Assembly (NCBI GenBank): GCA_015295835.1
Contig: DVEG01000026.1
Coordinates: 124,001-188,000, forward strand
Source of the DNA: Oscillatoriaceae cyanobacterium M7585_C2015_266
GTDB lineage: Bacteria; Cyanobacteriota; Cyanobacteriia; Cyanobacteriales; Oscillatoriaceae
Reading direction: 5' to 3'
Length of the DNA stretch: 64,000 nt
This document shows positions 36,852 to 46,358 of this stretch, piece by piece. Within the stretch, counting starts at the first letter, position 1. Every line of letters starts with the position of its first letter. The position numbers were made by a program, and so were the translations under genes. The notes beneath the pieces are model-generated. The model worked only from the letters and a program-made list of their open reading frames with translations, searched no databases and was not told the origin of the DNA.

Positions 36852-39800
36852 ATGTTAACGGAGCAACAAGAACGAATAAAAGCATTATTCATAGAGGAGG
36901 CAAAAGAACACCTGGCAACTATCGAACAAGGGCTGCTGCAACTGCCAAGTACGCTAGAAGATTCCGAAAAAATAAATGAACTTTTTCGCGCTGCTCACTC
37001 AATTAAAGGTGGGGCGGCAATGCTGGGAATTGACAGCATTCAAAAAGTAGCTAACCGATTGGAAGATTATTTCAAAATATTTAAAGAGTATAGCGTTGAA
37101 GTAGATCAGAATCTAGAAAAGCTGCTGCTGCGGGTGTTTGAGGGTTTACAAAAACTCACTAAGCACCTGCAAGAAGCCGGGCTGTATGAGCAAGTAGTAG
37201 CAGCAATAATGGCTGAAATTGAACCAGTTTTCGAGGAGATTAGTGAGAGAATCAAAATACAAGAGAGGAATTCAAAATTTGATGCTGTTACAGCAATAAA
37301 CGCAGGTAGTGAAAAAAATAAAGTGGCCTCAATTATAACAGAAGAGGAACGGGAAGAAAGTGCTTTTAAACTTATTTTTAATAGTGATGTAAATGCGATG
37401 CTGCGGGAAATGCTGCAAGTGTTAAAACAGCCAGCAGTATCGAGAAAAAAGCTGCAAGAAATTTGCCGTAAATTAATGCAAGCAGGCGAGCAGTTTGAAC
37501 TTCGTAATTGGTGCGAACTGATAGAAATGGTAGGAAAAGCGATCACTAATCCCGAAAACAACCATCAAGCTCTTACTTTAGCAGTCAGAGAAATAAAAAA
37601 AGCCCAAGAATTAGTTCTGGCAGGAAAAGAAACAACAATTGTTCCCAGCAATCAATTAAAAAATTTACTGCCTCAGAAAAACAGTCAAAGCGAGCAACTA
37701 TTGCATTACTCCGCTTCATATCTATCATCCAGTGACATTACAACACTTACCCATATGGATACAAAACCCAAACAACCTCAGAAAAAAAATACTCAGCCAA
37801 GCTACAAAGGCAGCAGAAACGAGCAATTGAAAGCTTCTGCCGCCAATTTTGACGACTTGACAGAAACCTCCACATTTTCACAAAGTCAGAAAATGGACTT
37901 CAATTCCAAACGAAATGAACATAGTGGACCAGAGGTAGGAATTGCTGAACTTAACAGTTTAGCAGACTTATTTGAAGGAGAAGCGCCGCTGGATACAACC
38001 TGGGAAACTGAAGAAGTACTCGAGCAGCTTGATAGCGAAATCGGAATGGCAAATAAATCAGGAAAAATCACAGCGGCAGAAACAGACGCAAACCTTGAGC
38101 TGCCGAACGATTTTTCCGATCTGCTGTTTGACGACAATAATGGAGATACTTCAACTCAAATCGACTCTGAACTCGATGATCTTAATAGCCTATTTGGAGA
38201 TGCTTTAATCGATGAAGAAGAATTTATATCCTCCTTGTCGTCAGAAACAAGCAATCCTGTAGGCAGCGCCGAAAACGAAGAGAATACATTCTCTAAATTC
38301 CGTGCAGGTGGATTGGCATACGAGCAAAGCAGCAACGAAGATGACTTGAGTGCTTTTGCAGATGAAAGCGATATCGACAAACTATTTGCTGAATTAGAAG
38401 AAAAAGAGGCCAAGTTAGATTTATTAGAAAAAACTGCAAATGACTCAGATAATTTAGAAGCAGCGCTATTTGGCGAAGACAAAAACACAACGGCTGTTTT
38501 GGAGGAAGTAGAACCGAAAAAAGCGATCGCATCATCAGATACTGCCACAGATTTAGATGAATGGGCTGCTCTATGGGCAAGCTCAGAAGCCAGCGAAGAA
38601 TTAGTCATCGACACTACAGACACATCCTTAGAATCAGAATTAGAAAGTCTATTTGAATCGAAAAATACCGCCAAGTACAGAGCTGATAGAGCGACAAAAA
38701 ACGAAACAGAAGATGAATTAAAGGATTTGCTGGAAATCGGAGACAGCCAGCACTCAATGCCCCAGTCAAATACAGCAGAAGAATTTCTCGAACTCGCAGA
38801 CTCCAGCAATGGAGATTTTGAAGAACTGTTTACCTCTATAGAGGCTGACGTCAGCCAAAATCTGGCAACTCCCCCTCCCCAAAGCCAAATCCCAACATCC
38901 TCAGAAAAATTCAGTACAACATCTTGGGAATCAAAATCAGACGAGCTCGAGGATTTGCTAGAAAACTTTTTTGATGACGAAGCAGCAGGCAATCTGCCCT
39001 CAGAAACAAAAGAATCAGAAAACCTGCTCTCCTTTGAGGATTCAGAATTTTTCGCTCAACTCGGCAAAGCTTTAGCCGACACAGAAGACTTCAACCTCTC
39101 AGAGCCGACAGCAGATTCATCAGAAGCAGGGGGATTAGATGAAATATTTCTCTCAGCTGAGACAAGTAGCGACGAGCTAGAATTGCTGCTGGAAACCGCA
39201 GAAGAAGCAGCCCAGAATCGAGAATTGTCTGAGCTAGAAGCGCTCTTCGATGCGCACGCAGACAGCACAACAGATACCCCTGACTTGGCAAATTGGTCTG
39301 CGCCCCCAACAGAAGAGCTGAAAATAGATTTCGACTCTGAAAGTAACAGAGAATCGCAGCAAGCAAGATCTACAGATGAACTTTCTGAATTGTTTGGCAG
39401 CGCTGAAACAAAAAGCGAAGTCAAAGAAAGTTTAGAGTTTCTCGAAAGCCTGTTCGATTCCAGTGAACAAGGGAAAGTCAGTAGCGACAAAAGTCTTGCA
39501 AAGAGTCAAAAACCAGAAATAAAAGACGGCAAAAAATTATCTCATAAGTGGGCAGAAGAGCTGGAAGCACTACTAGAGGAAAAGCCGGGATACGCACTTT
39601 CTGGACAATATGGAAATGAAACGGAAATTTTTGCCGAACTAGAAGCTCTGCTAGTCCAACCGGTGGCAGGAGCGCAGTCGGTTTTGAAGGCAGAACCGCA
39701 GTCTACAAAAGTATCTGAAAAGCATTATGAAGATAGCGATTTTGATGAATTAGAGGAACTGATACGCCGTTCTGAGGCGATGTCAGGGGGAGGAGGGCAA

Positions 39801-41786
39801 AAAATTCGCCCAGGAATTGCTACTGGCAAGGCACGGCCAAAACCTCTTGACCAAACTATGCGGGTGCCAATCAAACAACTTGATAATCTCAGTAATTTGG
39901 TAGGGGAGTTGGTGGTAAACCGCAATAGCTTGGAACAAGATCAAGAACGACTGCGGCAGTTTTTGGATAATTTGCTACATCAAGTGGCGCAACTGAGTGA
40001 TGTGGGGCAGCGGATGCAGGATTTGTACGAGCGCTCGCTGCTGGAAATTGCTTTGCTCACCAGTCGTCAAAATCGAGAAATGGGGCGCTATGGCGGTAAT
40101 CACGAAAGCAATTTTGCTAATCTCGACGCCCTGGAAATGGACCGATTTACCGGCTTCCACATTTTGTCGCAGGAAATAATCGAACTGATCGTGCGTGTGC
40201 GCGAGTCAGCGTCGGATATTGAATTCCTCGTGGATGAAGCAGAACAAGTAACCCGTCAATTGCGACAAATTACTACCCAGTTACAAGAAGGGCTTACCCG
40301 CGCCCGAATGGTGTCTTTTGCCCAAACCACAGATCGACTATACCGTTCAGTGCGAGATGTGGCAATGAAGGAAGGTAAACAGGCTGAACTGCAAGTCGAA
40401 GGGCGTGATGTTCAAATCGATAAGATGATCGCTGATTTACTGTTTACTCCTCTAAATCACTTGGTGAATAATGCGATCGCTCACGGAATTGAAACTCCCG
40501 AACAGCGTATTGCTGCTGGCAAGCCGCCTGTGGGACGTCTGACTATTCGCGCTTTCCATCAGGGCAACCAAACGGTGATTTCTTTCTCTGATGATGGCGC
40601 GGGAATCGACCCGGAACGGGTAAAGGCTAAGGCGATCGAAAAGGGTTTGATTACTCCAGAACGGGCTAAGAATATGTCGCGCCAAGAAGTCTATGATCTG
40701 CTGTTCGAGCCTAATTTCAGTACTAAGGACCAGGCAAATGATATCGCAGGTCGGGGCGTGGGGCTAAATGCGGTTCTGGAAAAAATTAATGAAATTCGAG
40801 GAGTAATTACTACGGATTCAACACCCGGTAAAGGTACGACTTTTACAATTCGCTTGCCGCTGATGCTTAGTATTTCTAAGGCGCTGGTATGCATCAGCGA
40901 TCGCGCCCGTATTGCCTTCCCAATGGATGGCGTAGAAGATATGCTGGATGTGCCTAAAGACCGTCTGCAAACTACCCCCGACGGACAAATGTGTATACCT
41001 TGGAGGGATACTGTCCTGCCTTTCCGCCATCTGCGCGAGTTGCTCACCTATAATCGTCATCTTGGACGCGGTAATGTCTACGGCAGTAATGCTGAAGATG
41101 ATGTGATTTCAGTGGTGGTGCTGCGTAGCGCAGGCAATTATTTGGCTCTGCAAGTAGATCAGGTATTGGGCGAACAGGAAATTGTGATTAAGCAGTTGGA
41201 AGGGCCAGTTCCTAAACCAGTGGGGATTGCCGGAGCTACTGTTATGGGGGACGGTCGTATTGTGGCGATCGCAGATGTCCTCGAACTTATTGATCTTGCT
41301 GCGGGTCGTCTGCGCCGCGAATCTGGTGGGGCGTTCTGGGACGAAGGTACTGGTTCTGCTCCAACAGAGCCGCTCCCTGAAAAGAGTGAACCAACTGTAC
41401 TGATCGTTGATGACTCGATTACGGTTCGCGAACTGCTATCTATGACTTTTAATAAAGCCGGTTACCGCGTCGAACAAGCTCGCGACGGGCAAGAAGCATG
41501 GGAAAAACTTCGTTCTGGTTTGCCTTGTGATATTGTCTTCTGCGATATCGAAATGCCAAGAATGGATGGCTTGGAGCTTTTGTCTCGTATGCAAAAAGAT
41601 CCGCAACTCTGCAAATTGCCGATCGCTATGCTTACCTCTCGTGGTGCAGATAGACACCGACAAATGGCTGTTCAATTGGGAGCACGCGGTTATTTCACTA
41701 AGCCTTATCTGGAAGAAGCGCTTTTAGAAGCTGCTTCCCGTATGCTCAAAGGCGAGGTTCTTGTTACCGCTAAGGTTGAAACTTAA
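36852..41786 (+). CDS. hmpE: HmpE, CheA-type hybrid histidine kinase
   Basis: 1644 residues. Hpt domain at the N terminus with phospho-acceptor H49 in RAAHSIKGGAAMLG. A second Hpt-like/P2 region may follow at about 175-260. From about 370 to 980 there is a long acidic linker with about ten short 'ELE-x-L-[LF]' motifs. Then the dimerisation segment (MRVPIKQLDNLSNLVGELVV, about 999 on), the ATPase with LNHLVNNAIAHGIETPE and FSDDGAGIDP, a CheW domain (about 1337-1480), and a receiver with D1565 in FCDIEMPRMDG. This is PilL/ChpA-like. It ends the cluster and is followed by a terminator. Confidence 0.95.
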   Translation: MLTEQQERIKALFIEEAKEHLATIEQGLLQLPSTLEDSEKINELFRAAHSIKGGAAMLGIDSIQKVANRLEDYFKIFKEYSVEVDQNLEKLLLRVFEGLQKLTKHLQEAGLYEQVVAAIMAEIEPVFEEISERIKIQERNSKFDAVTAINAGSEKNKVASIITEEEREESAFKLIFNSDVNAMLREMLQVLKQPAVSRKKLQEICRKLMQAGEQFELRNWCELIEMVGKAITNPENNHQALTLAVREIKKAQELVLAGKETTIVPSNQLKNLLPQKNSQSEQLLHYSASYLSSSDITTLTHMDTKPKQPQKKNTQPSYKGSRNEQLKASAANFDDLTETSTFSQSQKMDFNSKRNEHSGPEVGIAELNSLADLFEGEAPLDTTWETEEVLEQLDSEIGMANKSGKITAAETDANLELPNDFSDLLFDDNNGDTSTQIDSELDDLNSLFGDALIDEEEFISSLSSETSNPVGSAENEENTFSKFRAGGLAYEQSSNEDDLSAFADESDIDKLFAELEEKEAKLDLLEKTANDSDNLEAALFGEDKNTTAVLEEVEPKKAIASSDTATDLDEWAALWASSEASEELVIDTTDTSLESELESLFESKNTAKYRADRATKNETEDELKDLLEIGDSQHSMPQSNTAEEFLELADSSNGDFEELFTSIEADVSQNLATPPPQSQIPTSSEKFSTTSWESKSDELEDLLENFFDDEAAGNLPSETKESENLLSFEDSEFFAQLGKALADTEDFNLSEPTADSSEAGGLDEIFLSAETSSDELELLLETAEEAAQNRELSELEALFDAHADSTTDTPDLANWSAPPTEELKIDFDSESNRESQQARSTDELSELFGSAETKSEVKESLEFLESLFDSSEQGKVSSDKSLAKSQKPEIKDGKKLSHKWAEELEALLEEKPGYALSGQYGNETEIFAELEALLVQPVAGAQSVLKAEPQSTKVSEKHYEDSDFDELEELIRRSEAMSGGGGQKIRPGIATGKARPKPLDQTMRVPIKQLDNLSNLVGELVVNRNSLEQDQERLRQFLDNLLHQVAQLSDVGQRMQDLYERSLLEIALLTSRQNREMGRYGGNHESNFANLDALEMDRFTGFHILSQEIIELIVRVRESASDIEFLVDEAEQVTRQLRQITTQLQEGLTRARMVSFAQTTDRLYRSVRDVAMKEGKQAELQVEGRDVQIDKMIADLLFTPLNHLVNNAIAHGIETPEQRIAAGKPPVGRLTIRAFHQGNQTVISFSDDGAGIDPERVKAKAIEKGLITPERAKNMSRQEVYDLLFEPNFSTKDQANDIAGRGVGLNAVLEKINEIRGVITTDSTPGKGTTFTIRLPLMLSISKALVCISDRARIAFPMDGVEDMLDVPKDRLQTTPDGQMCIPWRDTVLPFRHLRELLTYNRHLGRGNVYGSNAEDDVISVVVLRSAGNYLALQVDQVLGEQEIVIKQLEGPVPKPVGIAGATVMGDGRIVAIADVLELIDLAAGRLRRESGGAFWDEGTGSAPTEPLPEKSEPTVLIVDDSITVRELLSMTFNKAGYRVEQARDGQEAWEKLRSGLPCDIVFCDIEMPRMDGLELLSRMQKDPQLCKLPIAMLTSRGADRHRQMAVQLGARGYFTKPYLEEALLEAASRMLKGEVLVTAKVET

Positions 41787-41798
41787 GCTTAGTTTTGG

Positions 41799-41834
41799 GC
41801 AGGTACGGTTTTGTTTTTCCGTTCCTGCTTTTTT
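41799..41834 (+). terminator. Terminator after hmpE
   Basis: GCAGGTACGG and CCGTTCCTGC (one mismatch) close a 10-base T-rich loop and are followed by TTTTTT. Confidence 0.8.
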
Positions 41835-41840
41835 ATTTTT

Positions 41841-42526
41841 TTGTAAAATTTTGTTAAAGGAAAGCCAGGAAATTATCCGGGATTAGTGAATTATGAGATT
41901 ATAGATTATAGGATAAGAAAAATTATTCCTGAGAGCGATCGCTTTCTTTCATAGCTCTCCCTCACTCAATTTACCATTATTTTATTTTAATATAAATATT
42001 TTTTTATTTAAAAATAAAATTTATTTATTATTATATTTTTATAGAGTAAAAAGTACAGAGAATAAGTGCTAATATCTAATGTTAAGGTACCAAAATAGAT
42101 TTTGAGTAAGGAAAAAGTTTGTGTGTTTCCTTTCATTTGGTGAGGTGTAACAGTAACATTATTTATAATAGCTACTATAGCGGAGAAAGCCGCAAAAGAA
42201 TCCACAGAAAATGAGCAAGCAAAAGAATCCAGATAAAAAAGGAGTAATCTAAAGAAAAGAAGCAGAAAGCGGGAAAACTCTACAATAAAAATAAAGGAGA
42301 ATTTGAAGGCGCAATCTCAGAAAAAATTGAGCCAGCTTTGTAGATGAAAGAAGAAGAGAAGCTTGACGGGGAAAACATATAAACAAAGAGGAAGAATATG
42401 AGAAGAGAATCAATAAGCAATAGTAGCAATAAAAAAAAGGGAGCAAGAAGCTGAGAAGCAGAGGCAAAGAATATATATTAATAATAATTTGGGACTATAA
42501 TTAGATTTGTCCAATAGATATCTGGA
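41841..42526. other. Intergenic region, purine-biased
   Basis: Very A+T-rich to about 42180, then from 42205 to 42470 the plus strand is strongly purine-biased. Short plus-strand frames such as MSKQKNPDKKGVI (from 42210), MKEEEKLDGENI (42343) and MRRESISNSSNKK (42398) end quickly in different frames, so I do not call a gene. It could be a decayed charged-protein gene or simply low-complexity spacer. Confidence 0.45.
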
Positions 42527-42841
42527 ATGCAAAATTATTTGCGAGCCAGAAGCAACCGCCGTGAAATTGAGGCATGGGAAAAAGTAACCCTAGAAGAAAT
42601 AGCGACAAAAAGGAAAATACTCATCGACTTTCTCTCTAAATCGTTTGATGAGCGAAGACAAAATTTTCAAGAACTTTTTGCCAGGATTGCTCAGGCGCTT
42701 GCCGAGGGTGATAATAATAAGTTGCAACTTCTTTTGACTGCTATGCTTGATTTGGCAAAAACAACCCCTTTTAAGGATTTGCAAAATTTGAATCAAGTGC
42801 AAGCCAATCTTGCCAACCCCAACTACACCTGGGAACTCTAG
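42527..42841 (+). CDS. Hypothetical helical protein, 104 residues
   Basis: Starts MQNYLRARSNRREIEAWEKV; entirely alpha-helical and charged, with FLSKSFDERRQNFQELFARI in the middle and TPFKDLQNLNQVQANLANPN near the end. No signal or membrane helix. No good Shine-Dalgarno. The composition looks coding and the type is known from other filamentous cyanobacteria as hypothetical; function not recognised. It stands alone between hmpE and tRNA-Asp. Confidence 0.65.
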   Translation: MQNYLRARSNRREIEAWEKVTLEEIATKRKILIDFLSKSFDERRQNFQELFARIAQALAEGDNNKLQLLLTAMLDLAKTTPFKDLQNLNQVQANLANPNYTWEL

Positions 42842-42876
42842 TCTCTAAGTGACATTTTGCTTGCGGTGAAAGCCTG

Positions 42877-42924
42877 CGCTGTACCATAAGAGCAGCGTGG
42901 GAGGTGTTACCCACGGGATACACC
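42877..42924 (+). other. Mutually exclusive hairpins in the spacer before tRNA-Asp
   Basis: CGCTG (42877-42881)/CAGCG (42893-42897), CGTGGG (42896-42901)/CCCACG (42910-42915), and GGTGT (42903-42907)/ACACC (42920-42924) overlap each other so that only some can form. It is G+C-rich compared with its surroundings. Could be an RNA switch or the 3' end of something; no class recognised. Confidence 0.3.
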
Positions 42925-43048
42925 CCAGTGGCACTAAAATTATAGGAAGGTTGCTACTCTACAGGAAAAACGTCTCTGGCGCAAGCTTTTGGTTGCGGTA
43001 TCAGTGATGGCACTGAAGGAAGGCGATCGCTTTTAGAAAAAAAAAGAG

Positions 43049-43077
43049 TTGACAAACTATAGAGGTAAGTGCATAAT
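43049..43077 (+). promoter_or_regulatory. Sigma-70-type promoter for tRNA-Asp
   Basis: TTGACA (43049-43054), 17-base spacer, CATAAT (43072-43077). The start would fall some 10 bases before the tRNA. Confidence 0.7.
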
Positions 43078-43095
43078 AAATTATGGTGAAGTTAA

Positions 43096-43169
43096 GGGAC
43101 TGTAGTTCAATTGGTTAGAGCACCGCCCTGTCACGGCGGAAGTTGCGGGTTCGAGCCCCGTCAGTCCCG
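43096..43169 (+). tRNA. tRNA-Asp (GTC)
   Basis: A 74-base cloverleaf: acceptor GGGACTG/CAGTCCC, D loop TTCAATTGGTTAGAGC, anticodon arm CCGCCCTGTCACGGCGG with GTC, T arm GCGGGTTCGAGCCCCGT (T stem CGGGG pairing region), discriminator G. CCA is not encoded. It has its own promoter and lies about 95 bases before gltX. Confidence 0.97.
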
Positions 43170-43264
43170 TAAAATAAAAACATGAAGAATGAAGGATGAA
43201 AAATGAACGATTTTCGTTCATTGATCATCAGTCAGCCTTCATAATTCAATATAGAGAGTTTGCT

Positions 43265-45196
43265 GTGACTGTCAGAGTTCGTCTTGCCCCAAGTCCAACG
43301 GGCAATTTACACATCGGTACAGCTAGAACGGCTGTCTTTAACTGGCTGTTCGCCCGTCACAACGGGGGTCAGTTCATATTACGGATAGAAGATACAGATC
43401 AGGAGCGATCGCGCCCTGAATACACTCAAAATATCCTCGATGGGCTTAATTGGTTGGGCCTAACATGGGATGCTGGCCCTTTTTATCAATCCCAGCGTCT
43501 CGACTACTACAAGCAGATGATCCAAACTCTGCTGGATAAAGGGCTAGCTTATCGTTGCTATGTCAACGAAGAAGAACTTAACCAAATGCGAGAAGAGCAA
43601 AAAGCTAAAAATCAGGCTCCTCGCTACGATAACCGCCACCGCCATCTAACTCAAGAACAGCGGGATGCCTTTGAAGCTTCTGGGCGAATGTCTGTAATTC
43701 GGTTCATCATTGATGATGAACGAGTTATCACCTGGAATGACTTAGTACGTGGTCCAGTGACTTGGAAAGCTAGCGATCTTGGTGGTGATATGGTCATAGC
43801 CCGTGCCGCTGGTCCAGGAGAAATTGGCCAACCTCTTTACAATCTCGCCGTTGTGGTGGATGACATCGATATGCGCATCACCCACGTCATCCGGGGGGAA
43901 GACCATATCAGCAATACGCCTAAACAGATTTTGCTCTACGAAGCTTTCGGTGCAAATATTCCGGAGTTTGCTCACACGCCTCTAATTCTTAACAAAAACG
44001 GTCAAAAGTTATCAAAACGAGATGGCGTGACTTCTATTTCTGAGTTCAAGCAGTTGGGCTATACACCGGAGGCAATGGTCAATTACATGACTTTGCTTGG
44101 TTGGTCGCCTCCAGATAACCAAGAGCGCTTTACTCTGGAAGAAGCGGCAAAGAAATTTAGTTTTGAACGGGTGAATAAGGCGGGTGCTAAGTTTGATTGG
44201 GATAAGCTTAACTGGCTGAACAGTCAATACCTGCAAGAAAAGCCAATTTCGGAGCTGACTGAGCTGCTAATTCCTTACTGGCAGGAAGCTGAGTTTAAAT
44301 TTGACCCCGTAGGCGATCGCCCCTGGCTAGAACAAATTACGGCTCTGATTGGTCCCAGTCTCAAGCGTTTGAGTGATGCAGTCGCCATTAGCCGAGTGTT
44401 TTTCGTGCCCTCGGTAGAATTGCATGAAGAAGCTGCTAAACAACTACAGCAGGAAGGTGCTATGGCTGTTTTGGCAGCAATTCTAGCTAAACTATCTCTC
44501 TTGCAACCGTTGACGGAGACAAGTGCCGGGGAAATCCTCAATCAGGTAGCGCAAGAGCAAAAAGTTAAAAAGGGGTTAGTGATGCGCTCGCTGCGAGCTG
44601 CCCTGACTGGTGAGGTACATGGTCCCGATCTTGTCCAGTCTTGGCTTATCCTGCACCAAAAGGGGCTTGATCGCGCCCGCTTGCAAACTATTTTAGGGAA
44701 AAATAATCCCAAGGAGGCTTACGTGGTTGAAACACCAAATTCTGAACCATCTTACAGCGCTAGTACAGCTGAAACTCCTGCTCCAGAAACTCCAACAGTA
44801 CTGAGTGATACCCCGGCTGCAAAAGTTAGTGATTGGCATGAATCGGTAACTTCCAACCAATCAGACAATCAATTTCAACAAATCACTCAACAAGTTCTCG
44901 ACATTTTTGAGAAATTGCCTGATTACCTTGGTGGCTTTTTTAACCAATACTCTAAGCCACTGACTACTTTAGGGCTGATTGTGGTAATTTTACTCTCGCT
45001 TCGGGTACTTTTCGCTGTATTGGATGTATTGAACAGTATCCCACTTTTAGGCCCTACTTTTGAGTTAGTTGGCATCGGATACACTATTTGGTTTGTTTTC
45101 CGCTATTTACTCACGAGTACCAGTCGTCAAGAATTATCCGATCTGATCAAAACCTTGAAAGAACAAGTTACCGGTCAAGGTTCCGGTAAGTCATAA
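43265..45196 (+). CDS. gltX: Glutamyl-tRNA synthetase with C-terminal CAAD membrane domain
   Basis: I start it at GTG 43265 ([20 protein letters not shown]), the usual family start, though the frame opens upstream at an ATG at 43196. The HIGH motif (HIG) and KLSKR in [13 protein letters not shown] are present. From about residue 500 the enzyme ends in a Pro/Thr/Ser linker (about 505-555), then a domain with two hydrophobic helices ([20 protein letters not shown] and [15 protein letters not shown]). This is the CAAD domain known from some cyanobacterial synthetases, which anchors them to thylakoid membranes. 643 residues. GluRS feeds both protein and tetrapyrrole synthesis. Confidence 0.95.
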   Translation: MTVRVRLAPSPTGNLHIGTARTAVFNWLFARHNGGQFILRIEDTDQERSRPEYTQNILDGLNWLGLTWDAGPFYQSQRLDYYKQMIQTLLDKGLAYRCYVNEEELNQMREEQKAKNQAPRYDNRHRHLTQEQRDAFEASGRMSVIRFIIDDERVITWNDLVRGPVTWKASDLGGDMVIARAAGPGEIGQPLYNLAVVVDDIDMRITHVIRGEDHISNTPKQILLYEAFGANIPEFAHTPLILNKNGQKLSKRDGVTSISEFKQLGYTPEAMVNYMTLLGWSPPDNQERFTLEEAAKKFSFERVNKAGAKFDWDKLNWLNSQYLQEKPISELTELLIPYWQEAEFKFDPVGDRPWLEQITALIGPSLKRLSDAVAISRVFFVPSVELHEEAAKQLQQEGAMAVLAAILAKLSLLQPLTETSAGEILNQVAQEQKVKKGLVMRSLRAALTGEVHGPDLVQSWLILHQKGLDRARLQTILGKNNPKEAYVVETPNSEPSYSASTAETPAPETPTVLSDTPAAKVSDWHESVTSNQSDNQFQQITQQVLDIFEKLPDYLGGFFNQYSKPLTTLGLIVVILLSLRVLFAVLDVLNSIPLLGPTFELVGIGYTIWFVFRYLLTSTSRQELSDLIKTLKEQVTGQGSGKS

Positions 45197-45225
45197 TTGC
45201 TGTAACTCAAACTGAACTGAATCTA

Positions 45226-45246
45226 GGGTGGGAAAACCCACCCTTT
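45226..45246 (+). terminator. Terminator after gltX
   Basis: GGGTGGG-AAAA-CCCACCC-TTT, a perfect 7-base stem. Confidence 0.85.
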
Positions 45247-45325
45247 CTATTGATAGACTGATGGTACTTGGTGCAATGATGATTTCGTTGCTTAAAAATT
45301 TGTTTTCAAATTAGCTACTAGATAT

Positions 45326-45355
45326 AAAAAAACGTCAAGAATGAAGTTCCTGACG
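45326..45355 (-). terminator. Terminator after the ParR-like gene
   Basis: On the minus strand CGTCAGGAA and TTCTTGACG (one G-T pair) close a CTTCA loop, then a run of seven T. Confidence 0.8.
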
Positions 45356-45369
45356 CTTTGGGAATAGAG

Positions 45370-46350
45370 TTAAAAATCTAATTCGCTAAGACGCTGCAAG
45401 AAAGGATCTTGAGGAAGTAACGGTTGGCTAGAACTTTCTGTTTCCGGTTGTGGTTCTGGTGCTGACTGTGAGGTGACTGGGGGATGTTGTATAAAATTTC
45501 CTTCCAGCAACTTTTGAATAGAGGAAGTCAGTTTTGCTAGTTGAGTGTCTAGGTGTTCAATGCGGCTTGCCTCTATAGCTGCTAGCCTACCCTCCAGATG
45601 GGCAACGTGACGTTCTAGAGAAGCGATCGCCTCGTTTACCTGCGTAGCACTTTCGGAAACAGTAGAAAGGGATGTAATTTGCTGCCCCTGTTTGGGGCTA
45701 GCTTCTAGTGCAGTTAACCGACTCTCCAAGCTAGCCACTTGCCGCTGCAGGGAGGCGAGCGCCTCTAAAATTTGTCCGCTCTGTTGGGCCATTGGAAGCA
45801 GAGCAGTTTCCTGCAGCTGCGTGCGACTTTGTTCTGCTGCTGCCACTCGGCTTTCTAATTCGGCAAATTTGTGATGCACCTGAGCGATGGCGTTGAGGAT
45901 TTGTTCACTCTGTTGAGCTGCCAGCAGTGCTGCCATTTCTCTGGCTTGCGTACGACTTTCATCTGCAGCCGTCATCCGGCTTTCTAGTATGGCTACTTGG
46001 CGCTGTAAAAGAGCGATCACCTCTAGCAGTTGTCTGCCTTCTCCGGCTACAGTCTGCGTAATCTGCTGTTCTTCTGTGCGGTTTTCCGATACCGCCTCTG
46101 CCACCCGATTTTCCAGTACAGCTAACTTATTCTGTACGGAAGTAATTTGTCGTTGTATCTGAGCTTTTATGGTAGCAGGGCGGACAGCTTCTGGAACGCA
46201 CAAAAATTGCCACAGAGCTTCTTTACAGAGGTCGCTGAAAGTTTTGTGCGGTTGTTTTGCTAATTCGCTTTCTATTACCGCTAATAAACTTTGATCTGCA
46301 ACCTCTTGCGTAAACGCCACCGATTTATAACTATTTTTGGCCCACAACAT
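45370..46350 (-). CDS. Coiled-coil partner of the ParM-like protein (ParR-like)
   Basis: 326 residues. The N terminus (about 15-60, QSLLAVIESELAKQPHKTFS, then DLCKEALWQFLCVPEAV) resembles the ribbon-helix-helix start of plasmid ParR proteins. After it comes a coiled coil made of five units with a period of 43 residues (44 for the last), each ending in 'LE[SNG]R' followed by Ala-rich E-x-S. The Gln/Pro/Ser-rich tail ends FLQRLSELDF, a short conserved-looking peptide of the kind ParR uses to cap ParM. It starts 8 bases behind the ParM-like stop. The function (DNA-bound filament adaptor) is inferred from context. Confidence 0.7.
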   Translation of the reverse strand: MLWAKNSYKSVAFTQEVADQSLLAVIESELAKQPHKTFSDLCKEALWQFLCVPEAVRPATIKAQIQRQITSVQNKLAVLENRVAEAVSENRTEEQQITQTVAGEGRQLLEVIALLQRQVAILESRMTAADESRTQAREMAALLAAQQSEQILNAIAQVHHKFAELESRVAAAEQSRTQLQETALLPMAQQSGQILEALASLQRQVASLESRLTALEASPKQGQQITSLSTVSESATQVNEAIASLERHVAHLEGRLAAIEASRIEHLDTQLAKLTSSIQKLLEGNFIQHPPVTSQSAPEPQPETESSSQPLLPQDPFLQRLSELDF

Positions 46351-46358
46351 TATTTAGT

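Noticed and set aside
38156-38992. Long Ser-rich antisense frame (278 codons) inside hmpE, and similar ones at 37106-37561 and 39056-39490
   Set aside because: They are mirror images of the acidic, Glu/Leu-rich linker of hmpE and show no independent family character or ribosome site.
42842-43048. Cobalamin riboswitch, because of GCCACTG on the minus strand at about 42926-42932
   Set aside because: The essential B12 box (AGTCAGGA-x-ACCTGCC type) is absent and no cobalamin gene lies downstream on that strand.
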